Positions 1 through 9,402 of a stretch of 40,883 nt of DNA are shown one piece after another. How positions within the stretch are numbered: position 1 is the first letter of the stretch; every line of letters starts with the position of its first letter. The DNA comes from Streptomyces sp. GTDB taxonomy: Bacteria > Actinomycetota > Actinomycetes > Streptomycetales > Streptomycetaceae. The stretch spans positions 1 to 40,883 of the forward strand of contig NZ_JAPSKN010000035.1 of the NCBI RefSeq assembly GCF_031181705.1, in the 5' to 3' direction. The notes under the pieces were generated by a model. It worked only from the letters and a program-made list of their open reading frames with translations, made no database searches and was not told where the DNA came from. Position numbers and translations under genes: made by a program.

Positions 1-1511
1 AGATCATGTCGAACGAGCAGTTCAACCAGGCGTTCACGATGCACGGCACGATCATGCTGCTGATGTTCGCGACGCCGCTGTTCGCGGGCTTCGCGAACTG
101 GATCATGCCGCTGCAGATCGGCGCGCCGGACGTGGCCTTCCCGCGGCTGAACATGTTCGCCTACTGGCTGTACCTGTTCGGCTCGCTCATCGCGGTCGGC
201 GGCTTCCTCACGCCGCAGGGCGCGGCCGACTTCGGCTGGTTCGCCTACAGCCCGCTGTCGGACGCGGTCCGCTCCCCGGGCATCGGCGCCGACATGTGGA
301 TCATGGGTCTGGCCTTCTCCGGCTTCGGCACCATCCTCGGCTCGGTCAACTTCATCACCACGATCATCTGCATGCGCGCCCCGGGCATGACGATGTTCCG
401 CATGCCGATCTTCACCTGGAACGTGCTGCTGACCGGTGTGCTGGTCCTGCTGGCCTTCCCGGTCCTGGCCGCGGCCCTGTTCGCGCTGGAGGCGGACCGC
501 AAGTTCGGCGCCCACGTCTTCGACTCCGCCAACGGCGGCGCCCTGCTGTGGCAGCACCTCTTCTGGTTCTTCGGCCATCCAGAGGTGTACATCATCGCGC
601 TGCCGTTCTTCGGCATCATCAGTGAGGTCATCCCGGTCTTCTCCCGCAAGCCGATGTTCGGCTACACGGGTCTGATCGGCGCGACCATCGCGATCGCGGG
701 CCTGTCCGTGACGGTGTGGGCCCACCACATGTACGTCACCGGCGGTGTCCTGCTGCCGTTCTTCTCCTTCATGACCTTCCTCATCGCGGTCCCGACCGGT
801 GTGAAGTTCTTCAACTGGATCGGCACCATGTGGAAGGGCTCGCTGTCCTTCGAGACCCCCATGCTCTGGGCCACCGGCTTCCTGATCACCTTCACCTTCG
901 GTGGTCTGACCGGTGTCATCCTGGCCTCGCCGCCCATGGACTTCCACGTCTCCGACTCCTACTTCGTGGTGGCCCACTTCCACTACGTCGTCTTCGGCAC
1001 CGTGGTCTTCGCGATGTTCTCCGGCTTCCACTTCTGGTGGCCGAAGTGGACCGGCAAGATGCTGGACGAGCGCCTGGGCAAGATCACCTTCTGGACGCTG
1101 TTCATCGGCTTCCACGGCACGTTCCTGGTCCAGCACTGGCTGGGCGCCGAGGGCATGCCGCGCCGTTACGCCGACTACCTGGCGGCCGACGGCTTCACCG
1201 CGCTGAACACGATCTCGACGATCAGCTCGTTCCTGCTCGGCATGTCGATCCTGCCGTTCTTCTACAACGTGTGGAAGACGGCCAAGTACGGCAAGCCGGT
1301 CGGCGTCGACGACCCGTGGGGCTACGGCCGCTCCCTGGAGTGGGCCACCTCCTGCCCGCCGCCCCGCCACAACTTCATCACCATGCCGCGGATCCGGAGT
1401 GAATCCCCGGCGTTCGACCTGCACCACCCGGAGATCGCCGCCCTCGACCAGCTCGAGAACGTGGGCCACGGCGACAAGGCTCTGGCTGGCGGCAAGGAGG
1501 CCGGCAAGTGA
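1..1511 (+). CDS. ctaD: Cytochrome c oxidase subunit I (aa3), 5' end missing
   Basis: Catalytic subunit of the aa3 oxidase: it reduces O2 to water at the haem a3/CuB centre and pumps protons across the membrane. The frame is already open at the window edge and the family is about 550-580 residues, so roughly 70 N-terminal residues lie outside; the ATG at 6 is internal. Numbered from that ATG, the haem a ligand His13 (TMHG), the CuB motif HPEVY (His191, with the cross-linked Tyr), the His240-His241 pair and the HFHY haem ligands (His324, His326) are all visible. About a dozen membrane helices remain. The stop overlaps the GTG of ctaF by 4 nt (GTGA), so the two are translationally coupled. Confidence 0.97.
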   Translation, partial: IMSNEQFNQAFTMHGTIMLLMFATPLFAGFANWIMPLQIGAPDVAFPRLNMFAYWLYLFGSLIAVGGFLTPQGAADFGWFAYSPLSDAVRSPGIGADMWIMGLAFSGFGTILGSVNFITTIICMRAPGMTMFRMPIFTWNVLLTGVLVLLAFPVLAAALFALEADRKFGAHVFDSANGGALLWQHLFWFFGHPEVYIIALPFFGIISEVIPVFSRKPMFGYTGLIGATIAIAGLSVTVWAHHMYVTGGVLLPFFSFMTFLIAVPTGVKFFNWIGTMWKGSLSFETPMLWATGFLITFTFGGLTGVILASPPMDFHVSDSYFVVAHFHYVVFGTVVFAMFSGFHFWWPKWTGKMLDERLGKITFWTLFIGFHGTFLVQHWLGAEGMPRRYADYLAADGFTALNTISTISSFLLGMSILPFFYNVWKTAKYGKPVGVDDPWGYGRSLEWATSCPPPRHNFITMPRIRSESPAFDLHHPEIAALDQLENVGHGDKALAGGKEAGK

Positions 1512-1906
1512 AGATCCAGGGCAAGATGTTCATGTGGCTGAGCGCCTTCATCCTCGTCATGGCGATCGTCTATGGCTGGTGGTCGAAGGAGCCGGCCGGC
1601 ACCACGGCGCTCTTCCTGGCGTTCGGCCTGGCCATCATGATCGGCTTCTACCTCGGCTTCACGGCCAAGCGGGTCGACGTGGGCGCCCAGGACGACAAGG
1701 AGGCGGACGTCGCCGACGACGCCGGCGAGGTCGGGTTCTTCAGCCCGCACAGCTGGCAGCCGCTCTCCCTGGCCATCGGTGGCGCCCTGGCCTTCCTGGC
1801 CGTCGCCATCGGCTGGTGGCTGATGTACTTCTCGCTGCCGATCATCCTGATCGGCATCTGGGGCTGGGTCTTCGAGTACTACCGCGGTGAGAACCGCACC
1901 CAGTAA
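1508..1906 (+). CDS. ctaF: Cytochrome c oxidase subunit IV, actinobacterial type
   Basis: Small accessory membrane subunit of the actinobacterial aa3 oxidase, 132 residues. It has hydrophobic helices near residues 7-24 and 32-53 and a helical hairpin near 78-122, with an acidic cytoplasmic-type loop (about residues 58-72) between the halves. The GTG start lies within the ctaD stop codon. A strong hairpin follows at 1924-1963, so ctaD-ctaF is probably the end of a transcript that starts upstream of the window (ctaC is the expected neighbour). It is identified by length, topology and position; the sequence has no catalytic motif. Confidence 0.9.
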   Translation: MKIQGKMFMWLSAFILVMAIVYGWWSKEPAGTTALFLAFGLAIMIGFYLGFTAKRVDVGAQDDKEADVADDAGEVGFFSPHSWQPLSLAIGGALAFLAVAIGWWLMYFSLPIILIGIWGWVFEYYRGENRTQ

Positions 1907-1923
1907 CACCGCACCGAGCGCCG

Positions 1924-1963
1924 CAGGGGCCCGGACACTCCGTGAGGAGAGTCCGGGCCCCTG
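1924..1963 (+). terminator. Intrinsic terminator after ctaF
   Basis: Arms 1924-1940 and 1947-1963 pair over 17 positions with one mismatch, around a 6-nt loop (CGTGAG). No T-tract follows, as is usual in Streptomyces. It closes the ctaD-ctaF transcript. Confidence 0.88.
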
Positions 1964-2040
1964 GTCGTGGGCTCCTGCTCCCGGCGTAATACATGTCACT
2001 CGTACGGGTCGGTCGGCGTGCCGCTCTTGACGCGACTTCC

Positions 2041-2046
2041 TAGCGT
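2041..2046 (+). promoter_or_regulatory. Putative -10 box giving a leaderless mRNA
   Basis: TAGCGT sits 6 nt before the ATG at 2053, and no Shine-Dalgarno sequence lies between them. Transcription would start at or next to the ATG. The TTGACG at 2027-2032 is too close to be its -35 box. Confidence 0.5.
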
Positions 2047-2052
2047 GAGGCC

Positions 2053-3306
2053 ATGAGCCACACAGCGATATCCCGCCCCCGCGCCGCCGTCGGCTGCGCG
2101 CTGCTGGTCATGGCCCTCGGCGCGGGCGTCACCGCCTGCGGCTCCGACGGCAACCCCCTCTCCGCCCGCCCCTACGACGCGGCGGACCAGATCTCCTTCA
2201 ACACCCCGGACGGCCACAAGAAGGCCGACCCGGACAAGCCCCTGGAAGTCGTCGTCGAGGACTCCGGCGGGCGCATCACCGACGTCACCGCCCACGACGC
2301 CGCAGGACGCCACGTGGCGGGCGAACTCGCCGCCGACGGGAGCCGCTGGCACAGCACCTCGCCGCTCGCCGCCAACGCCGGCTACACGGTCCGGGTGAGC
2401 ACCGAGGACGAGGACGGCGCTCCCGGCCGCAAGGTCCTCACCTTCGCCACCGGCAAGCCGGCCGCCAAGAAGCGCCTGGACGTCACCTTCGGCCCCGAGC
2501 AGGGCACCTACGGCGTCGGCCAGCCCATCACGGCCGAGCTCAGCCAGCCCGTCAAGGACACGGCGCAGCGGGCCGTCGTCGAACGCGCGCTCAGGGTCTC
2601 CTCCACGCCCGCCACGGACGGCGCCTGGCACTGGGTGGACGACAGGAAGCTCCACTACCGCCCGAAGGACTACTGGCCCGCCCAGGCCACCGTCCAGGTC
2701 CGCAGCAACCTGGAGGGCATCAAGATCGGCGACCGCATGTGGGGCGGCAGGGCCAAGCCGCTGACCATCACCACGGGCGACAAGGTCGTCGCCGTCACGG
2801 ACGCCGCGGCCCACCGGATGACCGTCTACAAGAACGACGAGGTCGTCCGCGAGATCCCGGTCACCACGGGCATGCCCGGCTATGACACCCGCAACGGCGT
2901 CAAGGTCGTCCTGGCCAAGGAGGGCACCGTCCGGATGACCAGCGCCAGCATCGGCGCCTCGGACTTCTACGACCTGGTCGTCCACCACTCGGTCCGGGTC
3001 ACCAACAGCGGCGAGTACGTCCACGCCGCCCCCTGGTCGGTGGGCTCGCAGGGCTACGCCAACGTCAGCCACGGCTGCACCGGCATGAGCACCGAGAACG
3101 CCGCCTGGTTCTACGAGACCGTCCGCGAGGGCGACATCGTCAAGGTCGTCAACTCCGCCGGCGACACGATGACGCCGTTCGGCAACGGCTACGGCGACTG
3201 GAACCTCGACTGGACGAAGTGGCGCACCGGCAGCGCCCTGGTGGGCGGCACCCCGGAGGGCCCCACCCCGGCCGACAGGGCCCGGCTGCGCCCGCAGAGC
3301 GTCTGA
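2053..3306 (+). CDS. Lipoprotein L,D-transpeptidase (Ig-like domains plus YkuD)
   Basis: Cell-wall enzyme expected to form 3-3 cross-links in peptidoglycan on the outer face of the membrane. The 417-residue protein has a lipoprotein signal with lipobox VTAC near residue 28, so it should be lipid-anchored. Two Ig-like domains (about 45-245) follow, as in mycobacterial LdtMt2. The YkuD catalytic domain covers about 245-370. Its active-site motif is SHGCTGMS, containing the nucleophilic Cys, preceded by a conserved His region (VVHHSVRV). It stands alone between terminator-bounded respiratory genes, and its likely promoter suggests a leaderless transcript. Which Ldt class it belongs to was not determined. 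Confidence 0.93.
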   Translation: MSHTAISRPRAAVGCALLVMALGAGVTACGSDGNPLSARPYDAADQISFNTPDGHKKADPDKPLEVVVEDSGGRITDVTAHDAAGRHVAGELAADGSRWHSTSPLAANAGYTVRVSTEDEDGAPGRKVLTFATGKPAAKKRLDVTFGPEQGTYGVGQPITAELSQPVKDTAQRAVVERALRVSSTPATDGAWHWVDDRKLHYRPKDYWPAQATVQVRSNLEGIKIGDRMWGGRAKPLTITTGDKVVAVTDAAAHRMTVYKNDEVVREIPVTTGMPGYDTRNGVKVVLAKEGTVRMTSASIGASDFYDLVVHHSVRVTNSGEYVHAAPWSVGSQGYANVSHGCTGMSTENAAWFYETVREGDIVKVVNSAGDTMTPFGNGYGDWNLDWTKWRTGSALVGGTPEGPTPADRARLRPQSV

Positions 3307-3312
3307 CCTGAA

Positions 3313-3333
3313 GGGGCGCGGGGAACTGCGCGA
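3313..3333 (+). repeat. Dispersed intergenic repeat, copy 1
   Basis: Core GGGGCGCGGGGAACTGCGCG plus A, just after the L,D-transpeptidase gene. The same core recurs at 13664, 25681, 29291 (inverted) and 32180. The similarity runs on about 25 nt as a C/A-rich flank (AGCC.C..ACGCACC). Confidence 0.8.
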
Positions 3334-3383
3334 ACAGCCCCCACGCACCGGTACGTCGCCACACGACCGGACGTCTGGGGCTC

Positions 3384-3785
3384 CTAGGCGTTCAAAGCCG
3401 CCCTCGACCGCAACAAGGAAGCCAGGGCGGAGGCGAACTCCACCGGCTCCACCGGCAAGGTCACCGCCGCCTCCGCACGGCTCCACGTCGCCAGCCACGC
3501 GTCCTGCGGCCGCCCGATCAGCAACAGCACCGGAGGACAGTCGAAGATCTCGTCCTTGATCTGCCGGCAGACCCCCATGCCCCCCATCGGCACGGCCTCA
3601 CCGTCCAGCACGCAGACGTCGATCCCGCCGCGGTCCAGTTCCTTGATCACTGCCGCCGGGGTCGCGCACTCCACGAACTCCACCACAGGCACGTCCGGGG
3701 CCGGCCGCCGGCCGGTCGCGAGCCGCACCTGTTCGCGGGTGTTGGAGTCGTCGCTGTAGACCAGCACCGTGGCGGTCGGCTGCAT
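3384..3785 (-). CDS. Atypical receiver-domain protein
   Basis: A 133-residue single-domain protein with the fold of a response-regulator receiver and no output domain. The acidic pair Asp12-Asp13 and the phospho-acceptor Asp61 (VCVLDGE) are present. The usual switch Thr/Ser after beta-4 is Gly (LLIG), and the conserved Lys before the beta-5 Pro is Leu (TLPVEP). Phosphorylation-dependent switching may therefore be weak or absent. The start is supported by a GGAGG Shine-Dalgarno sequence. It lies divergent to ctaE inside the respiratory cluster and no kinase is next to it; its partner is unknown. A role in oxidase regulation is only suggested by location. Confidence 0.8.
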   Translation of the reverse strand: MQPTATVLVYSDDSNTREQVRLATGRRPAPDVPVVEFVECATPAAVIKELDRGGIDVCVLDGEAVPMGGMGVCRQIKDEIFDCPPVLLLIGRPQDAWLATWSRAEAAVTLPVEPVEFASALASLLRSRAALNA

Positions 3786-3843
3786 TGTTCCTCCGTGACG
3801 TCAGCGTCGTAAGGACAGGCCCGTTGAGCCGGATGCTACTCCC

Positions 3844-3871
3844 TTGAACACCACGTCAACACCGGTACGAC
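3844..3871 (+). promoter_or_regulatory. Possible promoter for ctaE-qcrCAB
   Basis: TTGAAC (3844-3849), a 16-nt spacer and TACGAC (3866-3871), about 60 nt before ctaE in the divergent gap with the receiver gene. The -10 match is modest. Confidence 0.35.
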
Positions 3872-3930
3872 CGGCTTAGACACTCCGAACGGCACCCCCC
3901 GGAGTGAGGGCGGGATAAGCGACCGACATA

Positions 3931-4551
3931 ATGTCGGTCGTGGCGACAGCAACGACAGTAGAAACCGGGCACGCGCACCCGTCGGTCAACCGGCCGAACC
4001 TCACCAGCGTCGGAACCATCATCTGGTTGAGTTCCGAGCTGATGTTCTTCGCGGCCCTCTTCGCGATGTACTTCACCCTGCGATCGGTGACCGGTCCTGA
4101 CTTCTGGCAGGAGAAGGCCGATGCCCTGAACTTCCCGTTCTCGGCGACGAACACCACGATCCTGGTGCTCTCCTCCCTCACCTGCCAGCTCGGCGTCTTC
4201 GCCGCCGAGCGCGGTGACGTGAAGAAGCTCCGGATGTGGTTCATCGTCACCTTCATCATGGGTGCGATCTTCATCGGAGGCCAGGTCTTCGAGTACACCG
4301 AGCTGGTCAAGCACGAGGGCCTGTCCCTCTCGTCCGACCCGTACGGCTCGGTCTTCTACCTGACCACCGGCTTCCACGGCCTGCACGTGACGGGCGGTCT
4401 CATCGCCTTCCTGCTGGTCCTGGGCCGGACCTACGCGGCCCGGAGGTTCACCCACGAGCAGGCGACCGCCGCGATCGTCGTGTCCTACTACTGGCACTTC
4501 GTCGATGTCGTCTGGATCGGCCTCTTCGCCACGATCTACATGATCAAGTAG
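3931..4551 (+). CDS. ctaE: Cytochrome c oxidase subunit III
   Basis: Core membrane subunit III of the aa3 oxidase, 206 residues with five predicted helices, the short form typical of actinobacteria (it lacks the first two helices of longer versions). Recognisable segments include [17 protein letters not shown] near residue 30, the [10 protein letters not shown] motif near 148, and the C-terminal [15 protein letters not shown] helix. It heads the ctaE-qcrC-qcrA-qcrB run; the 80-nt gap to qcrC shows no terminator. Start ATG at 3931; alternative GTG at 3940 is in frame. Confidence 0.95.
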   Translation: MSVVATATTVETGHAHPSVNRPNLTSVGTIIWLSSELMFFAALFAMYFTLRSVTGPDFWQEKADALNFPFSATNTTILVLSSLTCQLGVFAAERGDVKKLRMWFIVTFIMGAIFIGGQVFEYTELVKHEGLSLSSDPYGSVFYLTTGFHGLHVTGGLIAFLLVLGRTYAARRFTHEQATAAIVVSYYWHFVDVVWIGLFATIYMIK

Positions 4552-4631
4552 CAGGGCCCGCATCCGCCGCGCCCGACGAGGCGCGCATCCCAGAAGCATC
4601 GACGCAGAAGATCCTGACACCGGGGTAATCC

Positions 4632-5444
4632 GTGAAAAAGCTCTCCGCACGACGACGCCACCCGATGGCGGCGCTCGTCGTCCTACTCCTCGCGCTGGCA
4701 TGCACCGGGGGGCTGTACGCCGCGTTCGCACCCGCGAGCAAGGCGCAGGCCGACGAATCCGCCCAGTCCCTCACCATCGAGGAGGGCAAGAAGCTCTACT
4801 CGGTCGGCTGCGCCAGTTGCCACGGCACCGGCGGTCAGGGCACCTCCGACGGCCCGAGCCTGGTGGGTGTGGGCGCCGCGTCCGTCGACTTCCAGGTGGG
4901 CACGGGCCGTATGCCGGCCGCCACCTCCCAGGGCCCGCAGGTCCCGAAGAAGAAGAACATCTACACCCAGGCCGAGATCGACCAGCTCGCGGCGTACATC
5001 GCCTCCCTCGGTGCCGGCCCGGCCGTCCCGACGGAGGACCAGTACAGCCCCGAGGGCGCCGACATCGCCAAGGGCGGTGAACTCTTCCGGACCAACTGCG
5101 CGCAGTGCCACAACTTCACCGGCAAGGGCGGCGCGCTGACGCACGGCAAGTACGCGCCGAGCCTGGAGGGCGTCTCCGAGAAGCACATCTACGAGGCCAT
5201 GCAGACCGGCCCGCAGAACATGCCGTCCTTCCCCGACACCACGCTGTCGGAGAAGAACAAGAAGGACATCATCGCGTACCTCGACGCGGTCAACAGCGAG
5301 AAGACCGAGAGCCCCGGTGGCCTCGAACTGGGCGGTCTGGGACCGGTCAGCGAGGGCCTCTTCGGCTGGATCTTCGGTCTCGGCGGACTGATCGCCGTCG
5401 CCGTGTGGGTCGCCGCCCGGACCGCAAAGGCCAAGAAGTCATGA
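4632..5444 (+). CDS. qcrC: Cytochrome bc1 complex dihaem cytochrome c subunit
   Basis: Dihaem cytochrome c that passes electrons from the Rieske centre directly to the oxidase, replacing soluble cytochrome c in actinobacteria. It is 270 residues with a GTG start. An N-terminal signal-anchor (about 10-35) is followed by two cytochrome c domains with haem-binding motifs CASCH (60-64) and CAQCH (156-160). A C-terminal membrane helix (about 243-263) ends in Lys-rich residues on the cytoplasmic side. Its stop overlaps the qcrA start (ATGA), so translation is coupled. Both haem motifs are intact. Confidence 0.97.
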   Translation: MKKLSARRRHPMAALVVLLLALACTGGLYAAFAPASKAQADESAQSLTIEEGKKLYSVGCASCHGTGGQGTSDGPSLVGVGAASVDFQVGTGRMPAATSQGPQVPKKKNIYTQAEIDQLAAYIASLGAGPAVPTEDQYSPEGADIAKGGELFRTNCAQCHNFTGKGGALTHGKYAPSLEGVSEKHIYEAMQTGPQNMPSFPDTTLSEKNKKDIIAYLDAVNSEKTESPGGLELGGLGPVSEGLFGWIFGLGGLIAVAVWVAARTAKAKKS

Positions 5445-6508
5445 GTAGCCAAGAGATTCCAGAAGAGAACCTGCCCGCCGCGCGGTCCGCAGGACATGAC
5501 GAGCACGGCGTGGTCAGCGTCGCGGACGAGAAGCACCCGTTCGCCGACCCGGGCCTGCCGCCCCACGAGCACCGGATCCAGGACATCGACGAGCGGGCCG
5601 CCAAGCGGTCCGAGCGCTCGGTCGCCCTGATGTTCACGGTGTCGATGCTGGCCACCATCGCCTTCATCGCCGCGTTCGTGGCGATCCCGGTCGACAAGTC
5701 GGTCTACATCTTCCCGCTCGGCCGCATCAGCGCCCTGAACTTCGCGCTGGGCATGACGCTCGGCATCGCGCTGTTCTGCATCGGCGCCGGCGCCGTCCAC
5801 TGGGCGCGCACCCTGATGTCGGACGTGGAGATCGCCGACGAGCGGCACCCGATCGAGGCGGAGCCCGAGGTGCGCGAGAAGGTCTTCGCGGACTTCAAGC
5901 AGGGCGCCAAGGAGTCCGCGCTCGGCCGCCGCAAGCTGATCCGCAACACCATGCTCGGCGCGCTCACGCTGGTGCCGCTCTCCGGCGTCGTGCTGCTGCG
6001 CGACCTCGGCCCGCTGCCCGGCGAGAAGCTCCGCCACACGCTGTGGTCCAAGGGCAAGCTGCTCGTGAACATGAACACGAACCAGCCGCTGCGCCCCTCG
6101 GACGTCGCGGTCGGTTCGCTGACCTTCGCCAAGCCCGAGGGCCTGGAGGAGCACGACCACGAGTTCCAGAACGAGATCGCCAAGGCCGCCCTGATGATCG
6201 TCCGGATCCAGCCGGAGAACATCAAGGACAAGCGCGAGCTCGAGTGGTCGCACGAGGGCATCGTCGCGTACTCGAAGATCTGCACCCACGTCGGTTGCCC
6301 GATCTCCCTGTACGAGCAGCAGACGCATCACGTGCTCTGCCCCTGCCACCAGTCCACCTTCGACCTGTCCGACGGTGCCCGAGTGATCTTCGGTCCCGCC
6401 GGTCACGCCCTGCCGCAGCTGCGCATCGGCGTGAACGACGAGGGCTACCTCGAGGCGCTCGGCGACTTCGAAGAGCCCGTCGGTCCTGCCTTCTGGGAGC
6501 GCGGATGA
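5441..6508 (+). CDS. qcrA: Rieske iron-sulfur subunit of the bc1 complex
   Basis: Rieske [2Fe-2S] subunit that takes electrons from quinol and passes them to the cytochrome c subunit. It has 355 residues counted from the ATG that overlaps the qcrC stop. Upstream in-frame codons lie inside qcrC and are not part of the gene. The long actinobacterial N-terminal region has three membrane helices (about 65-85, 100-125 and 165-190). The C-terminal Rieske domain carries CTHVGC (281-286) and CPCH (300-303), followed by the GPAGHALPQL segment. The stop overlaps the qcrB start by 4 nt. Confidence 0.97.
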   Translation: MSSQEIPEENLPAARSAGHDEHGVVSVADEKHPFADPGLPPHEHRIQDIDERAAKRSERSVALMFTVSMLATIAFIAAFVAIPVDKSVYIFPLGRISALNFALGMTLGIALFCIGAGAVHWARTLMSDVEIADERHPIEAEPEVREKVFADFKQGAKESALGRRKLIRNTMLGALTLVPLSGVVLLRDLGPLPGEKLRHTLWSKGKLLVNMNTNQPLRPSDVAVGSLTFAKPEGLEEHDHEFQNEIAKAALMIVRIQPENIKDKRELEWSHEGIVAYSKICTHVGCPISLYEQQTHHVLCPCHQSTFDLSDGARVIFGPAGHALPQLRIGVNDEGYLEALGDFEEPVGPAFWERG

Positions 6509-8127
6509 GTAACAAGGACGACCGCCGCAAGGCGCCCGCCGGAGAGCGGGTCGCCGACTGGGCCGACGGCCGCCTGGGGATCTACTCCCTGGCCAAGGCC
6601 AACATGCGCAAGATCTTCCCGGACCACTGGTCCTTCATGCTGGGTGAGATCTGCCTCTACAGCTTCATCATCATCATCCTGACGGGTGTGTACCTGACGC
6701 TGTTCTTCCACCCGTCGATGAACGAGGTGGAGTACCACGGCAGTTACGTCCCGCTCCAGGGGCAGCTGATGTCGGAGGCGTTCGCCTCCACGCTGGACAT
6801 CAGCTTCGACGTCCGCGGCGGTCTGCTCATCCGGCAGATCCACCACTGGGCGGCGATCATCTTCCTCGCCGGCATGTTCGTGCACATGATGCGCGTCTTC
6901 TTCACCGGCGCGTTCCGCAAGCCGCGCGAGATCAACTGGCTGTTCGGCTTCCTGCTGTTCGTCCTCGGCATGTTCACCGGTTTCACCGGCTACTCGCTCC
7001 CGGACGACCTGCTCTCCGGCACCGGTGTCCGCTTCACGCAGGGCGCGATCCTGTCCGTGCCGATCGTCGGCACGTACATCTCGATGTTCCTGTTCGGCGG
7101 GGAGTTCCCGGGCACCGACTTCGTCGCCCGGTTCTACTCGATCCACATCCTGCTGCTGCCGGGCATCATGCTCGGGCTCGTGGTCGGCCACCTGATCCTG
7201 GTCTTCTACCACAAGCACACGCAGTTCGCGGGCCCTGGACGGACCAACAAGAACGTCGTCGGCATGCCGCTGCTGCCGGTCTACATGGCCAAGGCCGGAG
7301 GCTTCTTCTTCCTGGTCTTCGGTGTCATCGCGGCCCTCGCCGGCATCGCCACGGTCAACCCGATCTGGGTCCTCGGCCCGTACCGGCCCGACCAGGTGTC
7401 GACCGGCGCGCAGCCCGACTGGTACATGGGCTTCGCCGAGGGTCTGGTCCGCGCCATGCCGGGCTGGGAGATCAACTTCTGGGGTCACACGCTCGTCCTG
7501 GGCGTGTTCATCCCGCTGGTCCTCTTCGGCCTGTTCCTCGCGATCATCGCCCTGTACCCGTTCATCGAGTCGTGGGTGACCGGGGACAAGCGCGAGCACC
7601 ACATCCTGGACCGGCCGCGCAACGCCCCGACGCGCACCGCGTTCGGTGTCGCCTGGGTCACCGGCTACATGATCATGCTGATCGGCGGTGGCAACGACAT
7701 CGTCGCCACGCACTTCCACCTGTCGATCAACGCGGTCACCTGGTTCGTCCGGATCGGGTTCTTCGCCGGGCCGGTCATCGCGTTCATCATCACCAAGCGG
7801 ATCTGCCTCGGCCTGCAGCGCCGGGACAAGGACAAGGTGCTGCACGGCCGCGAGTCGGGCATCATCAAGCGCCTGCCGCACGGTGAGTTCATCGAGGTGC
7901 ACGAGCCGCTCAGCCAGGAGCAGATGTACACGCTCACGGCGCACGAGCAGTACAAGCCGGTCGAGCTCGGCCCGACGGTCGACGAGAACGGTGTCGAGCG
8001 CAAGGTGAAGGGCTCCGAGAAGCTGCGCGCCAAGCTCAGCGACGCCTACTACGGCGAGGGCGCCCAGATCCCGAAGCCCACCGTCGAGGAGTACCGGGAG
8101 ATCACGAGCGGCCACGGCCACCACTGA
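6505..8127 (+). CDS. qcrB: Cytochrome bc1 complex cytochrome b subunit
   Basis: Cytochrome b, which holds the b-type haems and forms the quinol oxidation site. It has 540 residues, longer than mitochondrial cytochrome b because of a C-terminal extension of about 100 mostly hydrophilic residues, as is usual in actinobacteria. The haem-ligand helices are visible: RQIHHWAAIIF (His113/His114) with HMMRVF, and later SIHILLLPG with GHLILVFYHKH. A PDWY segment near residue 307 corresponds to the PEWY-type motif of the quinol oxidation site, with Asp for Glu as in actinobacteria. Start ATG overlaps the qcrA stop; upstream frame extension is a shadow within qcrA. A perfect hairpin follows. Confidence 0.97.
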   Translation: MSNKDDRRKAPAGERVADWADGRLGIYSLAKANMRKIFPDHWSFMLGEICLYSFIIIILTGVYLTLFFHPSMNEVEYHGSYVPLQGQLMSEAFASTLDISFDVRGGLLIRQIHHWAAIIFLAGMFVHMMRVFFTGAFRKPREINWLFGFLLFVLGMFTGFTGYSLPDDLLSGTGVRFTQGAILSVPIVGTYISMFLFGGEFPGTDFVARFYSIHILLLPGIMLGLVVGHLILVFYHKHTQFAGPGRTNKNVVGMPLLPVYMAKAGGFFFLVFGVIAALAGIATVNPIWVLGPYRPDQVSTGAQPDWYMGFAEGLVRAMPGWEINFWGHTLVLGVFIPLVLFGLFLAIIALYPFIESWVTGDKREHHILDRPRNAPTRTAFGVAWVTGYMIMLIGGGNDIVATHFHLSINAVTWFVRIGFFAGPVIAFIITKRICLGLQRRDKDKVLHGRESGIIKRLPHGEFIEVHEPLSQEQMYTLTAHEQYKPVELGPTVDENGVERKVKGSEKLRAKLSDAYYGEGAQIPKPTVEEYREITSGHGHH

Positions 8128-8150
8128 TCACTGCTTCGCCACGCCACGGC

Positions 8151-8183
8151 AAGGGCCCCGTCCGGTGTTCGGACGGGGCCCTT
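8151..8183 (+). terminator. Intrinsic terminator after qcrB
   Basis: Perfect 14-bp stem (8151-8164 with 8170-8183) and a 5-nt loop (GTGTT), 23 nt after the qcrB stop. It separates the ctaE-qcrCAB transcript from trpD. Confidence 0.9.
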
Positions 8184-8203
8184 CGCGGTGCTCTGGGGCT
8201 GGA

Positions 8204-8209
8204 TAGGGT
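8204..8209 (+). promoter_or_regulatory. Putative -10 box of trpD
   Basis: TAGGGT about 56 nt before the trpD start and after the qcrB terminator. This would give a short leader of around 50 nt. No good -35 box is visible. Confidence 0.45.
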
Positions 8210-8265
8210 GGACCTCGTTGAGACTCTCGTCCCGTAGTGCGGGACGCCTGATCCTGGAGCGGCTT

Positions 8266-9330
8266 ATGAGCGCTGTGACCCCCGCTGGAGGCGACACCGC
8301 GGCGGGCCGCTCCTGGCCCCTGTTGTTGAACGGCCTGCTTCAGGGCCGGGACCTGACCGCCGACGACACCGCGTGGGCGATGGACCTGATCATGCGCGGC
8401 GAGGCGACCGACGCGCAGATCGCCGGGTTCGTGGTGGCACTGCGCGCCAAGGGGGAGACCGTCGAGGAGATCGCCGGGTTCGTCCGGGCGATGTACGAGC
8501 ACGCCAACGTCATCGAGGTGCCGGGCCCCGCGGTCGACATCGTCGGCACGGGCGGCGACGGCGCGAAGACCGTCAACATCTCCACGATGTCGGCCATCGT
8601 CATCGCCGGCACGGGCGCGAAGGTCGTCAAGCACGGCAACCGCGCCGCGTCCTCGGCGTCCGGCGCCTCCGACGTCCTGGAGAAGCTCGGCGTCAACCTG
8701 GAGCTGCCGGTGCACCGGGTGGCCGGGGTGGCCGAGGAGGCCGGGATCACGTTCTGCTTCGCGGCGAAGTTCCACCCGTCGATGCGGTACGCGGGCGCGG
8801 CTCGCGGGCAGCTGGGCATCCGGACCATCTTCAACGTCCTCGGGCCGCTGACCAACCCCGCCAAGGTCCGCGCCCAGGCGGTCGGCGTGGCCGACCCGCG
8901 CATGGCGCCGATCGTGGCCGGCGTCTTCGCCGAGCGCGGTCACTCCTCCCTGGTCTTCCGCGGCGACGACGGCCTCGACGAACTGACCACCACCGCCACC
9001 TCCCGGGTCTGGATCGTCCGCGACGGCAAGGTGACCGAGGAGGCCTTCGACCCGCGCGAGGTGGGGCTCGAACTGGTCCCGGTGGAGGCCCTGCGCGGCG
9101 CGGACGCCTCGTACAACGCCGAGGTCGCCCGCCGCCTGCTGGACGGCGAGCGGGGCCCGGTGCGGGACGCGGTGCTGCTGAACGCGGCGGCGGCGCTGGT
9201 GGCGCTGGAGCCGGGCACGGGCACGCTGGCCGAGCAGATCCGCGCCGGCATGGCCAGGGCGGCGGAGTCGATCGACTCGGGGGCCGCCAAGCGGACGCTG
9301 GAGCGGTGGGTGGCCGCCAGCAACGCCTGA
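8266..9330 (+). CDS. trpD: Anthranilate phosphoribosyltransferase
   Basis: Second step of tryptophan synthesis: transfers phosphoribose from PRPP to anthranilate. It has 354 residues from the ATG at 8266, which has GGAG ten nt upstream; longer in-frame starts run back into the terminator region. The PRPP-binding motif GTGGDG starts at residue 94, followed by NISTMSA and [15 protein letters not shown], and the NVLGPLTNP segment is typical. It stands alone, apart from other trp genes, directly after the bc1 operon. No Trp-codon leader is visible, unlike the anthranilate synthase gene at the other end of the window. Confidence 0.96.
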   Translation: MSAVTPAGGDTAAGRSWPLLLNGLLQGRDLTADDTAWAMDLIMRGEATDAQIAGFVVALRAKGETVEEIAGFVRAMYEHANVIEVPGPAVDIVGTGGDGAKTVNISTMSAIVIAGTGAKVVKHGNRAASSASGASDVLEKLGVNLELPVHRVAGVAEEAGITFCFAAKFHPSMRYAGAARGQLGIRTIFNVLGPLTNPAKVRAQAVGVADPRMAPIVAGVFAERGHSSLVFRGDDGLDELTTTATSRVWIVRDGKVTEEAFDPREVGLELVPVEALRGADASYNAEVARRLLDGERGPVRDAVLLNAAAALVALEPGTGTLAEQIRAGMARAAESIDSGAAKRTLERWVAASNA

Positions 9331-9344
9331 CGCGTGAGGTGCGT

Positions 9345-9363
9345 CCCGTGATCCGGACACGGG
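9345..9363 (+). terminator. Weak hairpin after trpD
   Basis: CCCGTG/CACGGG stem with a 7-nt loop, flanked by an outer CGTCCC/GGGACG pairing. It may end trpD transcription ahead of the riboswitch promoter. Confidence 0.4.
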
Positions 9364-9393
9364 TTGCGGGACGCCGATCACTTCACGTACGTT
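9364..9393 (+). promoter_or_regulatory. Promoter of the riboswitch-aminotransferase transcript
   Basis: TTGCGG (9364-9369), an 18-nt spacer and TACGTT (9388-9393). The expected start near 9400 is just upstream of the aptamer's first paired base at 9403, which fits well. Confidence 0.6.
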
Positions 9394-9402
9394 CCCGTAC
9401 CA

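Noticed and set aside
1996..3498. Minus-strand open frame opposite the L,D-transpeptidase
   Set aside because: Gly/Ala/Val/Arg-rich antisense shadow with no recognisable motifs.
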